DNA from: a virus
Reading direction: 5' to 3' (one strand)
Virus record (IMG/VR): IMGVR_UViG_3300020411_001052
Span: 1 to 23,811 of that record
Length of the DNA: 23,811 bases
The notes under the pieces were generated by a model. It had not been told where the DNA came from. It made no database searches and saw only the letters and a list, made by a program, of their open reading frames with translations. Positions 16,254-23,458 of this stretch are shown here, piece after piece (within the stretch, counting starts at the first letter, position 1; the number at the start of each line of letters is the position of its first letter). The position numbers and the translations under genes are program-made.

Positions 16254-17297
16254 TTAGGCTATTTCGCATGCTTCATTATATATCTCATTAATAAGTTTCT
16301 TCAGGTTAGACTTATCAAAATCACCTTCAGACTCTTCGATATACTTACTAAGAATGGAAATAGTATTTTCAGATTCTTCAATCTGGATGTTTTCAGCATC
16401 TATCATCTCAAAGTTTTCAACAACCTTAAGATCATAAACATTTACTGAGAGCAGTTTGTCAATGAACTTTTCAAAATCCTTTTCACTACTCTTCTTTCTA
16501 ACAATAACTTTAACAATTTTATTTTTATAGTTACTAAAGTTAAAAGTTTGTCTAGGGGTATCCTCATAATAGATGTGCTTATACATCGAAAAGGGATTAT
16601 TGATAGCAGTGGTTTCTAGGGTATCCAGATCAAGGATATGAAAACCACGATTATCATTTACATCATTCCAATAAATCTCATAAGGGTTACCTAGGTAGTA
16701 GACAGTTCCATTATTTGATCTTGTATGAAAATGTCCAGAGAATACCTTATCAAACTTGTTAAGAATGTCAACGTCCATACTACCATGCTCCATAACAACA
16801 TGATGATTAACTTTAAATCCTTTGAGTTCAAGGTGTCCCATTGCAAGTTTAGATGATGACTTTTTGATACATTCAAAACTTTCTTTTTCGTTTTCTTTAT
16901 TAACCCAAGGTAAAAATAAAATATCACGACCACCAATACTTACTTCTTGAGGATCTGGATAAATTTTTACATTGTCATACTCTCTTAAAAATAATCCAAC
17001 ACTTGTTAAATCATTTGTATTTTTGTAATAAGCGGTATGGTTACCAACGATCGTATGTACTTCAATTCCCATCTTAGCAAGACGATCATAATAGTTTTTC
17101 TTTGCCCAATCAAGTGCCCAGAAATCAATGCCACGGCGATTGTCAAATGTATCACCCATGTCAATGATTGTTGTAATCTTACGTTTCTCTAGTTCTGGAA
17201 AGAAAACCTCATTATAAAAATCTAAAAAATAATTATGAAAAGTTTGAGAATTCTTACGAGCACCAAAGTGTTGATCAGTAATTACTGCTACTTTCAT
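16254..17297 (-). CDS. gp47: Recombination endonuclease subunit gp47 (Mre11/SbcD-like)
   Basis: The nuclease subunit that works with gp46. It is a metallophosphoesterase of 347 residues (T4 339). All five metal-binding motifs are present: DQHFG (D8, H10), GDTFD (D49), GNHTAYY (N86, H87), GHLE (H155) and GHFHTR (H189, H191). The C-terminal third is charged and helical, as expected for the region that docks on the coiled coil of gp46. Its ATG overlaps the halogenase stop (ATGA), and the DUF3110-like gene follows with no gap. It belongs to the unit that begins with gp55. Confidence 0.96.
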   Translation of the reverse strand: MKVAVITDQHFGARKNSQTFHNYFLDFYNEVFFPELEKRKITTIIDMGDTFDNRRGIDFWALDWAKKNYYDRLAKMGIEVHTIVGNHTAYYKNTNDLTSVGLFLREYDNVKIYPDPQEVSIGGRDILFLPWVNKENEKESFECIKKSSSKLAMGHLELKGFKVNHHVVMEHGSMDVDILNKFDKVFSGHFHTRSNNGTVYYLGNPYEIYWNDVNDNRGFHILDLDTLETTAINNPFSMYKHIYYEDTPRQTFNFSNYKNKIVKVIVRKKSSEKDFEKFIDKLLSVNVYDLKVVENFEMIDAENIQIEESENTISILSKYIEESEGDFDKSNLKKLINEIYNEACEIA

Positions 17298-18577
17298 TTT
17301 AAATAATCCTCAATACTATTTTGAGAACCCCAGAATGACTCTGTACCATAAGAATCCCAGTCAGCAAATTTCCAAGAAGAAAGAATATCTTTAGTTTTGG
17401 TATCTAAACCATAAGACAATTGTAGCAAATCATGAGTTGCAAAGCAACCTAGTGAAAGTCTTTCAATGTCTTTAGGATTTTCTTTTTCGATATCTTCAAT
17501 ATCATCTTCAGAACACTGTTTTGCTTTTAAGAACTCTCTTGCTCTTTCTGAAACATCATTCCAGAATGGAGTATCAAAAGCAGATCCCATTTGATAATGA
17601 TATGCTAAACCTTCTAACCATTCCTTTTCAGAAGAGATAACAGCTTCATTTGCTAATTGTTTAGAACAATCATCATTTACATAGTCACATATGATTGAAG
17701 TAATTTGTTCTGTATGAAGACCAGAAAGACTTTGTAGAGGTTCCATAAATCCTGCAGCATTTCCATTTCTAGCATAAACACCATTATCATCAATTAAAAA
17801 AGATGCAAACCTAGGTTTCCAAGTAACGTATCTTGCTGTAGAAACATCTTCATCTGGCATCAGTTTTTGTAGTCCTTCTCTTGCTTCTTCTTCTGTGGTA
17901 AATTTACTACTAAAAGTATATCCCCAAGTTTGACGATCTCTCAAAGGAATACCAAACATCCAACCATTCTCATGAGCAAAGTGAACAGTATGATTCCATT
18001 TACCAGGTTTCATTCTCCTGTAAATAACTGCTGAATCAACAGTAGGGATCTCAGAATCTATGTACTCATCTTTATATAATAAAGGTTCATAACCACTACA
18101 ATCAACAACAAAATTATAATTACGTCCATTGACAACACATCCACTAGGAAAAGATTTGATGGTGTCTACCTTTTCAGGAATAACTTTAATGTTAGTTCCT
18201 TTAAGTTTTTCTACATGTTTTAATGTAAACTGACTTAGAGCACTTGTATCCATATGAACACCATATTGACCACACCCAAAATCATGTACAAATTTATAAT
18301 TTTTCTTTCCCCAATTAAAAAACTTGACTCCATATTTAATAGTACCCTTTAAATCAGTACTAATCATATCAGTAGTAAATTTTGCCTTTGCAAATATGTG
18401 AGGAATATGAGGTGTAGTTGCTTCTCCAATTCCAAAGATGGGAGTATCTGGATCATAGATCCAATCAACCTCAAAATAGTCAAAATTTAATTGATGAGAA
18501 AATTGAAGAATCTGAAGAGAACCACCTGTTCCTGTTCCAATTACAGCAATTTTAATTTTTTGAAATTCGGTGTTCAT
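17294..18577 (-). CDS. Flavin-dependent (tryptophan-type) halogenase, VirX1-like
   Basis: A 427-residue flavin-dependent halogenase. These enzymes use FADH2, oxygen and halide to make hypohalous acid, which a catalytic lysine passes to an aromatic substrate. The FAD motif GTGTGG (14-19) is intact. K81 in the segment IKYGVKFFNW lies where the catalytic lysine of PrnA-type enzymes is found. The WxWxIP motif of classical members is replaced by GWMFGIP (205-211), and the late FAD motif reads AAGFMEPLQSLSG (274-286). The cyanophage homologue VirX1 has been reported to prefer iodide and to accept varied substrates, so tryptophan need not be the substrate here. It is coupled by ATGA overlaps to gp55 and gp47. 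No flavin reductase is seen nearby. Confidence 0.88.
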   Translation of the reverse strand: MNTEFQKIKIAVIGTGTGGSLQILQFSHQLNFDYFEVDWIYDPDTPIFGIGEATTPHIPHIFAKAKFTTDMISTDLKGTIKYGVKFFNWGKKNYKFVHDFGCGQYGVHMDTSALSQFTLKHVEKLKGTNIKVIPEKVDTIKSFPSGCVVNGRNYNFVVDCSGYEPLLYKDEYIDSEIPTVDSAVIYRRMKPGKWNHTVHFAHENGWMFGIPLRDRQTWGYTFSSKFTTEEEAREGLQKLMPDEDVSTARYVTWKPRFASFLIDDNGVYARNGNAAGFMEPLQSLSGLHTEQITSIICDYVNDDCSKQLANEAVISSEKEWLEGLAYHYQMGSAFDTPFWNDVSERAREFLKAKQCSEDDIEDIEKENPKDIERLSLGCFATHDLLQLSYGLDTKTKDILSSWKFADWDSYGTESFWGSQNSIEDYLK

Positions 18578-19050
18578 TTTTTCAATCTATACTGTACATT
18601 ATCTTTAATTGAATTATAATCACTTTTACTGTTGCTCAAAACATTATCATCAACATTGAAAACTTCGTCGTAACCAGTCTTCTCTAGAATCTTATTCTTA
18701 ATATCCATCTGCTTTTTCTCTTTTTGAATCCGTCTTAGGAAAGCGTAATGAATGATCTGAGTAAAATAAGCAAATGGGTTTGTTGATTTATTTGGATCAA
18801 AGTTATTAATATACTGAACACAGTTTTCAATTCCATCAGATATCATATCTTCACGGAACATATAGTTAACGAAGTTTGGTTTATATGACAAGTGTGTTGC
18901 TATCTTCAAGAAGCACTCACCAAGATAGTTAGTGATACGAGGTTTCGGTTGCTCGTTCTCTTGTGCTTCTTTTACTTTGTTTTTATAAACAATTAGAGCA
19001 TGTAAAAGTTCTTTATTGTTTACATAATGTTCAGATCTAGCTTTGGGCAT
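18574..19050 (-). CDS. gp55: Late-transcription sigma factor gp55
   Basis: gp55 is the small sigma factor that directs host RNA polymerase to phage late promoters. It is 158 residues, against about 185 in T4. The diagnostic stretch is PFAYFTQIIHYAFLRRIQKEKKQM (about residues 92-115), corresponding to sigma region 2, with DMISDGIENCVQYINNFDP just before it. It starts a transcription unit with the halogenase and gp47, driven by a good sigma70-type promoter 23 to 51 bases upstream, which fits expression before late genes. Its probable targets in this window are the CTAAATA elements upstream of uvsW and the tail-tube-fold gene. The stop overlaps the halogenase start (ATGA). Confidence 0.95.
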   Translation of the reverse strand: MPKARSEHYVNNKELLHALIVYKNKVKEAQENEQPKPRITNYLGECFLKIATHLSYKPNFVNYMFREDMISDGIENCVQYINNFDPNKSTNPFAYFTQIIHYAFLRRIQKEKKQMDIKNKILEKTGYDEVFNVDDNVLSNSKSDYNSIKDNVQYRLKK

Positions 19051-19072
19051 TATTTGCTTTTATCATGAATTT

Positions 19073-19101
19073 ATTATAACACTTTAATCAAAGCTTGACA
19101 A
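19073..19101 (-). promoter_or_regulatory. Sigma70-type promoter for gp55-halogenase-gp47
   Basis: Minus strand: TTGTCA (19096-19101), a 17-base spacer, then TATAAT (19073-19078) with TG one base upstream (extended -10). The start is predicted near 19066, 16 bases before the gp55 ATG. A 6-bp inverted repeat (ACACTT at 19079-19084 and AAGTGT at 19100-19105) covers the spacer and -35, echoing the hairpin-in-promoter layout at 4355-4392. Confidence 0.8.
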
Positions 19102-19150
19102 GTGTGCTTAATGTATGTACAATAACCTTGTGGAGGTTCAAAGGGATATA

Positions 19151-19561
19151 TTAAGTATCTAATTTAAGTTTTAAACATTTCTCTAGGATCTTTCTAGCAT
19201 CATCTACTGTGCCGAGAGAACCCATTGTCCTATTGAGTTTTACACCACGTCCGCTCTGCTGTGTAATATCTTGAAAACCTGCCTTGACATATTCTTTGTA
19301 GCACTGTACATAATAATTAGTTTCAGGTAATTCAGTCATAGTGATGACATTACTTAGTCTTATAAACAGTGTTTCTTCAAATGAAACCTTTACCCAAGGT
19401 TCAAATTTCAAAACATTATGATTTGATCTTGGTGTAATTTCAACTGTTACAGGAGACCCTAGTGCAATAATCGGGTCTTCTTCATTATCATCCGTGAAGA
19501 TCTCAGAGATAATTTCCTCGCCAGTCGTCAATTTTATAAGTGCGTAATAAGTGTCATCCAT
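19151..19561 (-). CDS. Sm-like-pattern protein downstream of UvsW (paralogue C)
   Basis: A 136-residue protein without a name that I can assign. It carries the same ordered motifs as the two genes upstream of gp43: IKLTTGEEIISEI, then ALGSPVTVEI, LKFEPWVKVS, then RLSNVITMTELP and a Tyr-rich helix. The first and fourth elements resemble Sm1 and Sm2. The C-terminal 40 residues (from GFQDITQQSG) are an extra tail ending in a helix, KILEKCLKLKL. Its start overlaps the uvsW stop by one base (TAATG), so it is coupled to UvsW. There is no membrane or signal segment. It is followed by about 100 bases containing the gp55 promoter. Confidence 0.75.
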   Translation of the reverse strand: MDDTYYALIKLTTGEEIISEIFTDDNEEDPIIALGSPVTVEITPRSNHNVLKFEPWVKVSFEETLFIRLSNVITMTELPETNYYVQCYKEYVKAGFQDITQQSGRGVKLNRTMGSLGTVDDARKILEKCLKLKLDT

Positions 19562-21021
19562 TAATTTTTTAAAGTAACGTTTACTATATCATAGTTAAAA
19601 TTCTCTTCTGAGTAGATCTTAACTCTTTCAATCATGTGATTGAGTGTATAATTTTTTCTTGATTTGTAACTGATGTCGTCTGCCAGATCATAAAGTGTTG
19701 CCTTGGTTTTGTTATCTCCTTTCCTTAGCACCCTTCCGATCGATTGAAGGTTTCTGATTCTAGACTTGCTAGGAGAAGCAAACACTATATTGTGTAGGTT
19801 TTTTATATTGATACCAGTTGAAAATGTACCATAAGAAGCAACTATTATAGCATTGTTTTCTTTCTCTGCAATTGCTCTTACTTCCTCACGATCTTCTACA
19901 TTTACACCGCCGTAGATGAAGAAGACTTTTTTATTACGTGCACTAGTATTTATTAGTTCGTAAAGTGGCATGCCATGATCCTCCACTCTATTGAAAAGAA
20001 CTAAAGTATTACCTTTTAGGTCTAATGTCAGGTTTTTAATAAAGTTGTTTCTTTGTTGATGCTTTATAATATACTGGGTTTCTTCTTCAAAGTTCTCAAA
20101 TCTTCTAGGGGGATGTTTGAGTAGAACAATTTTAATATCTAAGTTGGCAAGATATCCTTTCTCCATCAATTCGTCAGTACGAATAATTTTATAAGAAGGT
20201 CCGAAAAGACCTTCTAACACCCACTTATGAGTCTGTGTACCATCAAGAGTTCCTGTAAAACCATAACGATACTTGGCATTTCCAAGTTTTGTCATTATAG
20301 ATATCAGTGATTTACTTTTAAATTGGTGTGCTTCATCACCTATCACTACAGAAAACCTTTCAAAATATTTACGAGGTAACTTGTAAATTGATTGCCAAGT
20401 GGTTATAATAACCTGAGACTCTGTTTCTCTTTCTTTTCCTGCATATATCTTGTGACAATATGAACCAACATCCCATCCATAGTCCGCAAAGTCTTTATAC
20501 ATTTGTTCTACAAGGGAAGTCGTTGGAACAACAATCAGAGTATTTTGCTTTTTTTCAACGTAATATCGCACAATCCCGTATATCATCAGCGACTTTCCTG
20601 AAGCAGTTGGAGCTATCAATAGTTTACGATTATGTTTTAAGGCATCATATATGCCATCAATCTGATAGTCTCTAGGTTTATACTTTGATATTGATGTTAC
20701 GTAATCCTTGACACCCTCATATGAGATATTCTCATTGACTTCAAAGGGAGTACCATAGTATTTGTTATTTAAAAATTCATATTCGTATTCATAATTCTTA
20801 CAGAAACTTACCAGTTTATCAAGCAACCCAACGTAAATTTGATTTTTTCTAGAATCAAACAGTCTAATCTTTCCGTCCCAGTACTTACTTCTATACTGAG
20901 GCATGAACTTTGCACCAGGAACCTCAAAAGTAAAATGATCTGACAGTTCATGACAGACGTGTGGTTCGGCAAGTATCTCTAAAAATACTTCGTTCTTCTT
21001 TTTAATAACCAAGTTTGACAT
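19561..21021 (-). CDS. uvsW: UvsW SF2 helicase
   Basis: UvsW is an ATP-dependent DNA/RNA helicase that unwinds R-loops and branched DNA and in T4 switches replication from origin-dependent to recombination-dependent. Motif I is APTASGKS (137-144), motif II is DEAH (229-232), motif III is FTGTLD and motif VI is QSIGRVLRKG. The start at 21021 (486 residues) is preferred, because it aligns with the T4 N-terminus (HEL at residue 24 against 23). An ATG 9 bases earlier (21030) is possible, but the AGGTG ribosome binding site lies only two bases from it. The late-promoter-like element just upstream fits the late expression known for T4 uvsW. Confidence 0.95.
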   Translation of the reverse strand: MSNLVIKKKNEVFLEILAEPHVCHELSDHFTFEVPGAKFMPQYRSKYWDGKIRLFDSRKNQIYVGLLDKLVSFCKNYEYEYEFLNNKYYGTPFEVNENISYEGVKDYVTSISKYKPRDYQIDGIYDALKHNRKLLIAPTASGKSLMIYGIVRYYVEKKQNTLIVVPTTSLVEQMYKDFADYGWDVGSYCHKIYAGKERETESQVIITTWQSIYKLPRKYFERFSVVIGDEAHQFKSKSLISIMTKLGNAKYRYGFTGTLDGTQTHKWVLEGLFGPSYKIIRTDELMEKGYLANLDIKIVLLKHPPRRFENFEEETQYIIKHQQRNNFIKNLTLDLKGNTLVLFNRVEDHGMPLYELINTSARNKKVFFIYGGVNVEDREEVRAIAEKENNAIIVASYGTFSTGINIKNLHNIVFASPSKSRIRNLQSIGRVLRKGDNKTKATLYDLADDISYKSRKNYTLNHMIERVKIYSEENFNYDIVNVTLKN

Positions 21022-21042
21022 AATCCACATGTCACCTATGGT

Positions 21043-21050
21043 TATTTAGA
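21043..21050 (-). promoter_or_regulatory. Late-promoter-like element upstream of uvsW
   Basis: TCTAAATA on the minus strand, one mismatch from the T4 late consensus TATAAATA, sits in the 26 to 35-base gap before uvsW. It is the same octamer found before the tail-tube-fold gene (23390-23397). Late starts fall about 6 bases after the element, which would leave a leader of about 15 bases for the start at 21021. Confidence 0.55.
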
Positions 21051-21056
21051 GGGGTC

Positions 21057-21515
21057 TTATATGCCTAGTATCTTACGTTGTCTCTCAAAATAATCATGAA
21101 GAATCCATGAACTACTATTCATTTTTTCTTCTCCACCAATACCAAATTCAAATTGTACTCGTGGATTTCCACCATACTTATCAGTTTCTGGTGTATTAAA
21201 TTTACCTCTATCACCACCATTACAAAAGATAACGGTATCAGCAATATCTAAACATTTTTCAATTGCACCACAGGCACTGTCATCTTCATCATCCCAAGAT
21301 ACAACAGCATCAACCATACTTAAATTCCTGACAATCTCTGCTCTCTCAGTCCAACATTGAAAGTATTGACCTTTCTTTCTTTTTAACCAAGGATCTCCAT
21401 TTAAACCAACCACTAGATAGTTTGAAAGATCCTTTGCTCTCTCAAAATATCTTATATGTCCACTGTGGATAGGATCAAACCCACCCGTAACCAAACTCAA
21501 TTTTTCAAAAAACAT
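21057..21515 (-). CDS. HxGH nucleotidyltransferase (RfaE2/TagD-like)
   Basis: A 152-residue nucleotidyltransferase that would join CTP or ATP to a phosphorylated sugar or alcohol. The N-terminal VTGGFDPIHSGHIRYFERAK contains the HxGH motif (H17, H20). Next come VVGLNGDPWLKRKKG, TERAEIVRNLSMVDAVVSWDD and FCNGGDRG, the order seen in the HldE/RfaE C-terminal domain. NSSSWIL near the end takes the place of the family's STT motif. The ATG at 21515 overlaps the epimerase stop by 11 bases; a TTG at 21536 is in frame but less likely. With the SDR gene it probably makes or activates a sugar nucleotide, perhaps for altering the host surface or decorating virions. The exact substrate cannot be read from the sequence. 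Confidence 0.85.
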   Translation of the reverse strand: MFFEKLSLVTGGFDPIHSGHIRYFERAKDLSNYLVVGLNGDPWLKRKKGQYFQCWTERAEIVRNLSMVDAVVSWDDEDDSACGAIEKCLDIADTVIFCNGGDRGKFNTPETDKYGGNPRVQFEFGIGGEEKMNSSSWILHDYFERQRKILGI

Positions 21516-22410
21516 TAGATAAAATCCATTCTTCAAGATCTACTTGTGGTTTCCAACCAAAGGTTTTTCTTACCTTATCAGTATTTGCTTGGGTAACTCT
21601 ACACTCACCAGGTCGACCTGGAAGAGTAACCTGATTATCAGAAATCATATTAGCAATCTGATTGATTGAATAGTTTACACCACAACCAATATTATATATC
21701 TGACCATAAGCATCCTCATCAGGATTTGATATTGCTGCCATTATATTTGCATTACAAACATCACTGACATGTACAAAGTCCCTACGTTGTTCTCCATCAC
21801 CACAAATAGTAAGTGGTTCACCTGCTGCAAGTTGTCTTAAAAATATACCAACCACTGGTACATATTGTCCTCTTAATGGTTGTCTCTCACCATATACATT
21901 AAAGTATCTGAAGATGACAGTAGGAAGATCAAAGAGTTCAGTATACATCTTACATAGATTTTCTCCTGCAACTTTAGAGACTGAGTATGGATTCAAACAG
22001 TCATTAGGTTGTGTTTCTACATTAGGTGATTCATTGGCAAGACCATATGCAGAAGACGTAGAAGAATACATTACTTTTTTGACACCTGCTTCACGAGCAC
22101 ACTGAAGAACAGTTGCTGTACCTAGAGCATTGATTCTAACTGCATTAAGGGGATTTTCAACAGCGGGTTGTATACGTGCTTCTGCTGCAATGTGAAACAC
22201 ATAATCTACATCATGATAAAAAATTCTAGTACGTTGATAACTACAAATATCTTGTTTTACATAATGTGCTTTGTCATTATAGTAAAAATGATCATGGGCA
22301 TCAGAATATTCATTATCGATAACGATAACTTTATGTCCAAGTTCTATTAGTTTATCTACTAAATTAGATCCTATAAATCCTGCACCGCCAGTAACTAAAC
22401 TAGTTGTCAT
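21505..22410 (-). CDS. NAD-dependent sugar-nucleotide epimerase/dehydratase (extended SDR)
   Basis: A 301-residue extended short-chain dehydrogenase/reductase acting on NDP-sugars. The Rossmann motif TGGAGFIGS is at residues 7-15, the catalytic serine lies in SSTSSAYG (116-123), and the catalytic YxxxK is at Y142 and K146 (NPYSVSK). The FRYFNVYGERQP and RRDFVHVSDV segments are typical of UDP-glucose 4-epimerase relatives. The start at 22410 is chosen over an upstream in-frame codon because a strong AAGGAGG lies about 6 bases before it and the ATG overlaps the uvsY stop (TGATG). It is coupled to the nucleotidyltransferase downstream. Such genes in cyanophages are thought to remodel surface polysaccharide; the specific reaction is not clear. 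Confidence 0.9.
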   Translation of the reverse strand: MTTSLVTGGAGFIGSNLVDKLIELGHKVIVIDNEYSDAHDHFYYNDKAHYVKQDICSYQRTRIFYHDVDYVFHIAAEARIQPAVENPLNAVRINALGTATVLQCAREAGVKKVMYSSTSSAYGLANESPNVETQPNDCLNPYSVSKVAGENLCKMYTELFDLPTVIFRYFNVYGERQPLRGQYVPVVGIFLRQLAAGEPLTICGDGEQRRDFVHVSDVCNANIMAAISNPDEDAYGQIYNIGCGVNYSINQIANMISDNQVTLPGRPGECRVTQANTDKVRKTFGWKPQVDLEEWILSNVF

Positions 22411-22838
22411 CAAAATCCTCCTTGGAATTTGTGCCACTCAATAGCATTGTTAATATGAAAACTTCTATTGTGAATACATTTAATAATATCCTCAAGGTAT
22501 TTAATGATCATTTCGTAGAGAGATAGTTTCTGTTGTGCAAGAGCAACTTTATCATCTGCTCTCATATATCTGTCCATTGCTTCTTTATCTCTAACTTTAT
22601 ATGGGAAAGGTTCTTTCTCATAGACTTCTGGTTCTGCCTTTCCTGAATAATAAAGGTTACGTTCTAAGTAGATATTATCATAACTAGTCTTTGCCTGAAT
22701 TTTTAGTTGCACAAATTGATTGTGAAGTTGATGATACTTCGCATGTAGAGAAGGAATATTTTGAGATTCTGTATGTAAATTATCTGGATCGATACGGGAG
22801 TCTTTTTCCCACATCTTTTCAATGTCACTTAGATTCAT
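22410..22838 (-). CDS. uvsY: UvsY recombination mediator
   Basis: UvsY loads UvsX onto single-stranded DNA coated with gp32, like a RecFOR or Rad52 mediator. The protein is 142 residues (T4 137). It is helical with the T4 layout: an N-terminal DIEKMWEKDSRIDPDNL, then YHQLHNQFVQLKIQA, the conserved YYSGKAEPEVY (T4 has YYSGRG), then a second helix ending in KCIHNRSFHINNAIEWHKFQGG. Its ATG overlaps the stop of the tail-tube-fold gene (ATGA), so it would be expressed from the promoters in front of that structural gene, and its stop overlaps the epimerase start. Confidence 0.92.
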   Translation of the reverse strand: MNLSDIEKMWEKDSRIDPDNLHTESQNIPSLHAKYHQLHNQFVQLKIQAKTSYDNIYLERNLYYSGKAEPEVYEKEPFPYKVRDKEAMDRYMRADDKVALAQQKLSLYEMIIKYLEDIIKCIHNRSFHINNAIEWHKFQGGF

Positions 22839-23374
22839 AAAGGAGTTCTACCGTCTGCTGCGAATATATTGTAAATAGTATACTTGAAAGATGCTGTTGC
22901 TGTAAAGTAGTTTGTTTCGGTTTCATCAGCTAAGAACTCAAGAGGAGTTAATGATATTGGGAATAACTCTCTAAACTTAACCTGTGTCTGAGTTTGGAAA
23001 CTACTGTTAAGGATAAGTAAAGTTCCTTCACTAAATTGATTTTTCATATCACCAGCAATCTGATCAGTAAATTGTTGTACTGATTCTGGATATGTTAATC
23101 CAACTAACCAATTATGAATACTCATATAATTTTCCATATTCTCATCTACAATGAATGTTAATTGGAAATCATCGTATACTAGTTTATCACCAGGTACATT
23201 AACATCCTTGAGGTAGGATGGTTGGATAGCAGTACCCGCAGTGATACTTGGAATTTGTGCTCTATTTGCTAGGAAAGAAACTTTAGGGTATTTTGTCAGT
23301 GCAAACTTAAACCCTACTGGGGACAAATAATTCCTATTCTGTATTTCTTTCGCGTAAAAACGATTCGTAGACAT
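22835..23374 (-). CDS. Tail-tube-fold structural protein (gp19/gp54 superfamily)
   Basis: A 179-residue protein resembling the tail tube family, which includes T4 gp19 and the related tube-initiator fold of gp48 and gp54. The comparable parts are an early FALTKYPKVSFLANRAQIPS, then NVPGDKLVYDDFQLTFIVDE (T4 gp19 has NVAGDRTFDDW followed by a strand), IHNWLVGL, and a C-terminal LFPISLTPLEF then ATASFKYTIYNI, matching gp19 in order. It is probably a baseplate or tail component rather than the major tube protein itself, which is usually encoded beside the sheath gene. Baseplate genes also neighbour uvsY in T4. The short 84-base region upstream contains both a sigma70-type and a late-type promoter. 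Confidence 0.65.
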   Translation of the reverse strand: MSTNRFYAKEIQNRNYLSPVGFKFALTKYPKVSFLANRAQIPSITAGTAIQPSYLKDVNVPGDKLVYDDFQLTFIVDENMENYMSIHNWLVGLTYPESVQQFTDQIAGDMKNQFSEGTLLILNSSFQTQTQVKFRELFPISLTPLEFLADETETNYFTATASFKYTIYNIFAADGRTPL

Positions 23375-23389
23375 TTTGCCTTTTATTTG

Positions 23390-23397
23390 TATTTAGA
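23390..23397 (-). promoter_or_regulatory. Late-promoter-like element before the tail-tube-fold gene
   Basis: TCTAAATA on the minus strand, one base off the T4 late consensus, lies 15 bases before the ATG and directly after the T-run of the preceding terminator. The same octamer precedes uvsW. Late expression is expected for a structural gene and requires gp55, encoded in this window. Confidence 0.6.
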
Positions 23398-23398
23398 T

Positions 23399-23423
23399 AA
23401 AAAAAGGGGTGCCGTCGCACCCC
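23399..23423 (-). terminator. Terminator after the secreted-protein gene
   Basis: On the minus strand GGGGTGC (23417-23423) pairs with GCACCCC (23406-23412) around a 4-base loop, followed by seven T residues (23399-23405). It is a canonical rho-independent terminator, 35 bases past the stop codon of the upstream gene. Confidence 0.9.
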
Positions 23424-23424
23424 A

Positions 23425-23453
23425 ATTATAACATCTAGATGAATTATTGTCTA
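23425..23453 (-). promoter_or_regulatory. Sigma70-type promoter overlapping the terminator
   Basis: Minus strand: TAGACA (23448-23453), a 17-base spacer, then TATAAT (23425-23430) with TG one base upstream (extended -10). The predicted start near 23418 falls within the first arm of the terminator hairpin, so transcripts from here would lack most of that arm and could pass the terminator, while readthrough transcripts would stop. Confidence 0.65.
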
Positions 23454-23458
23454 CTGAC

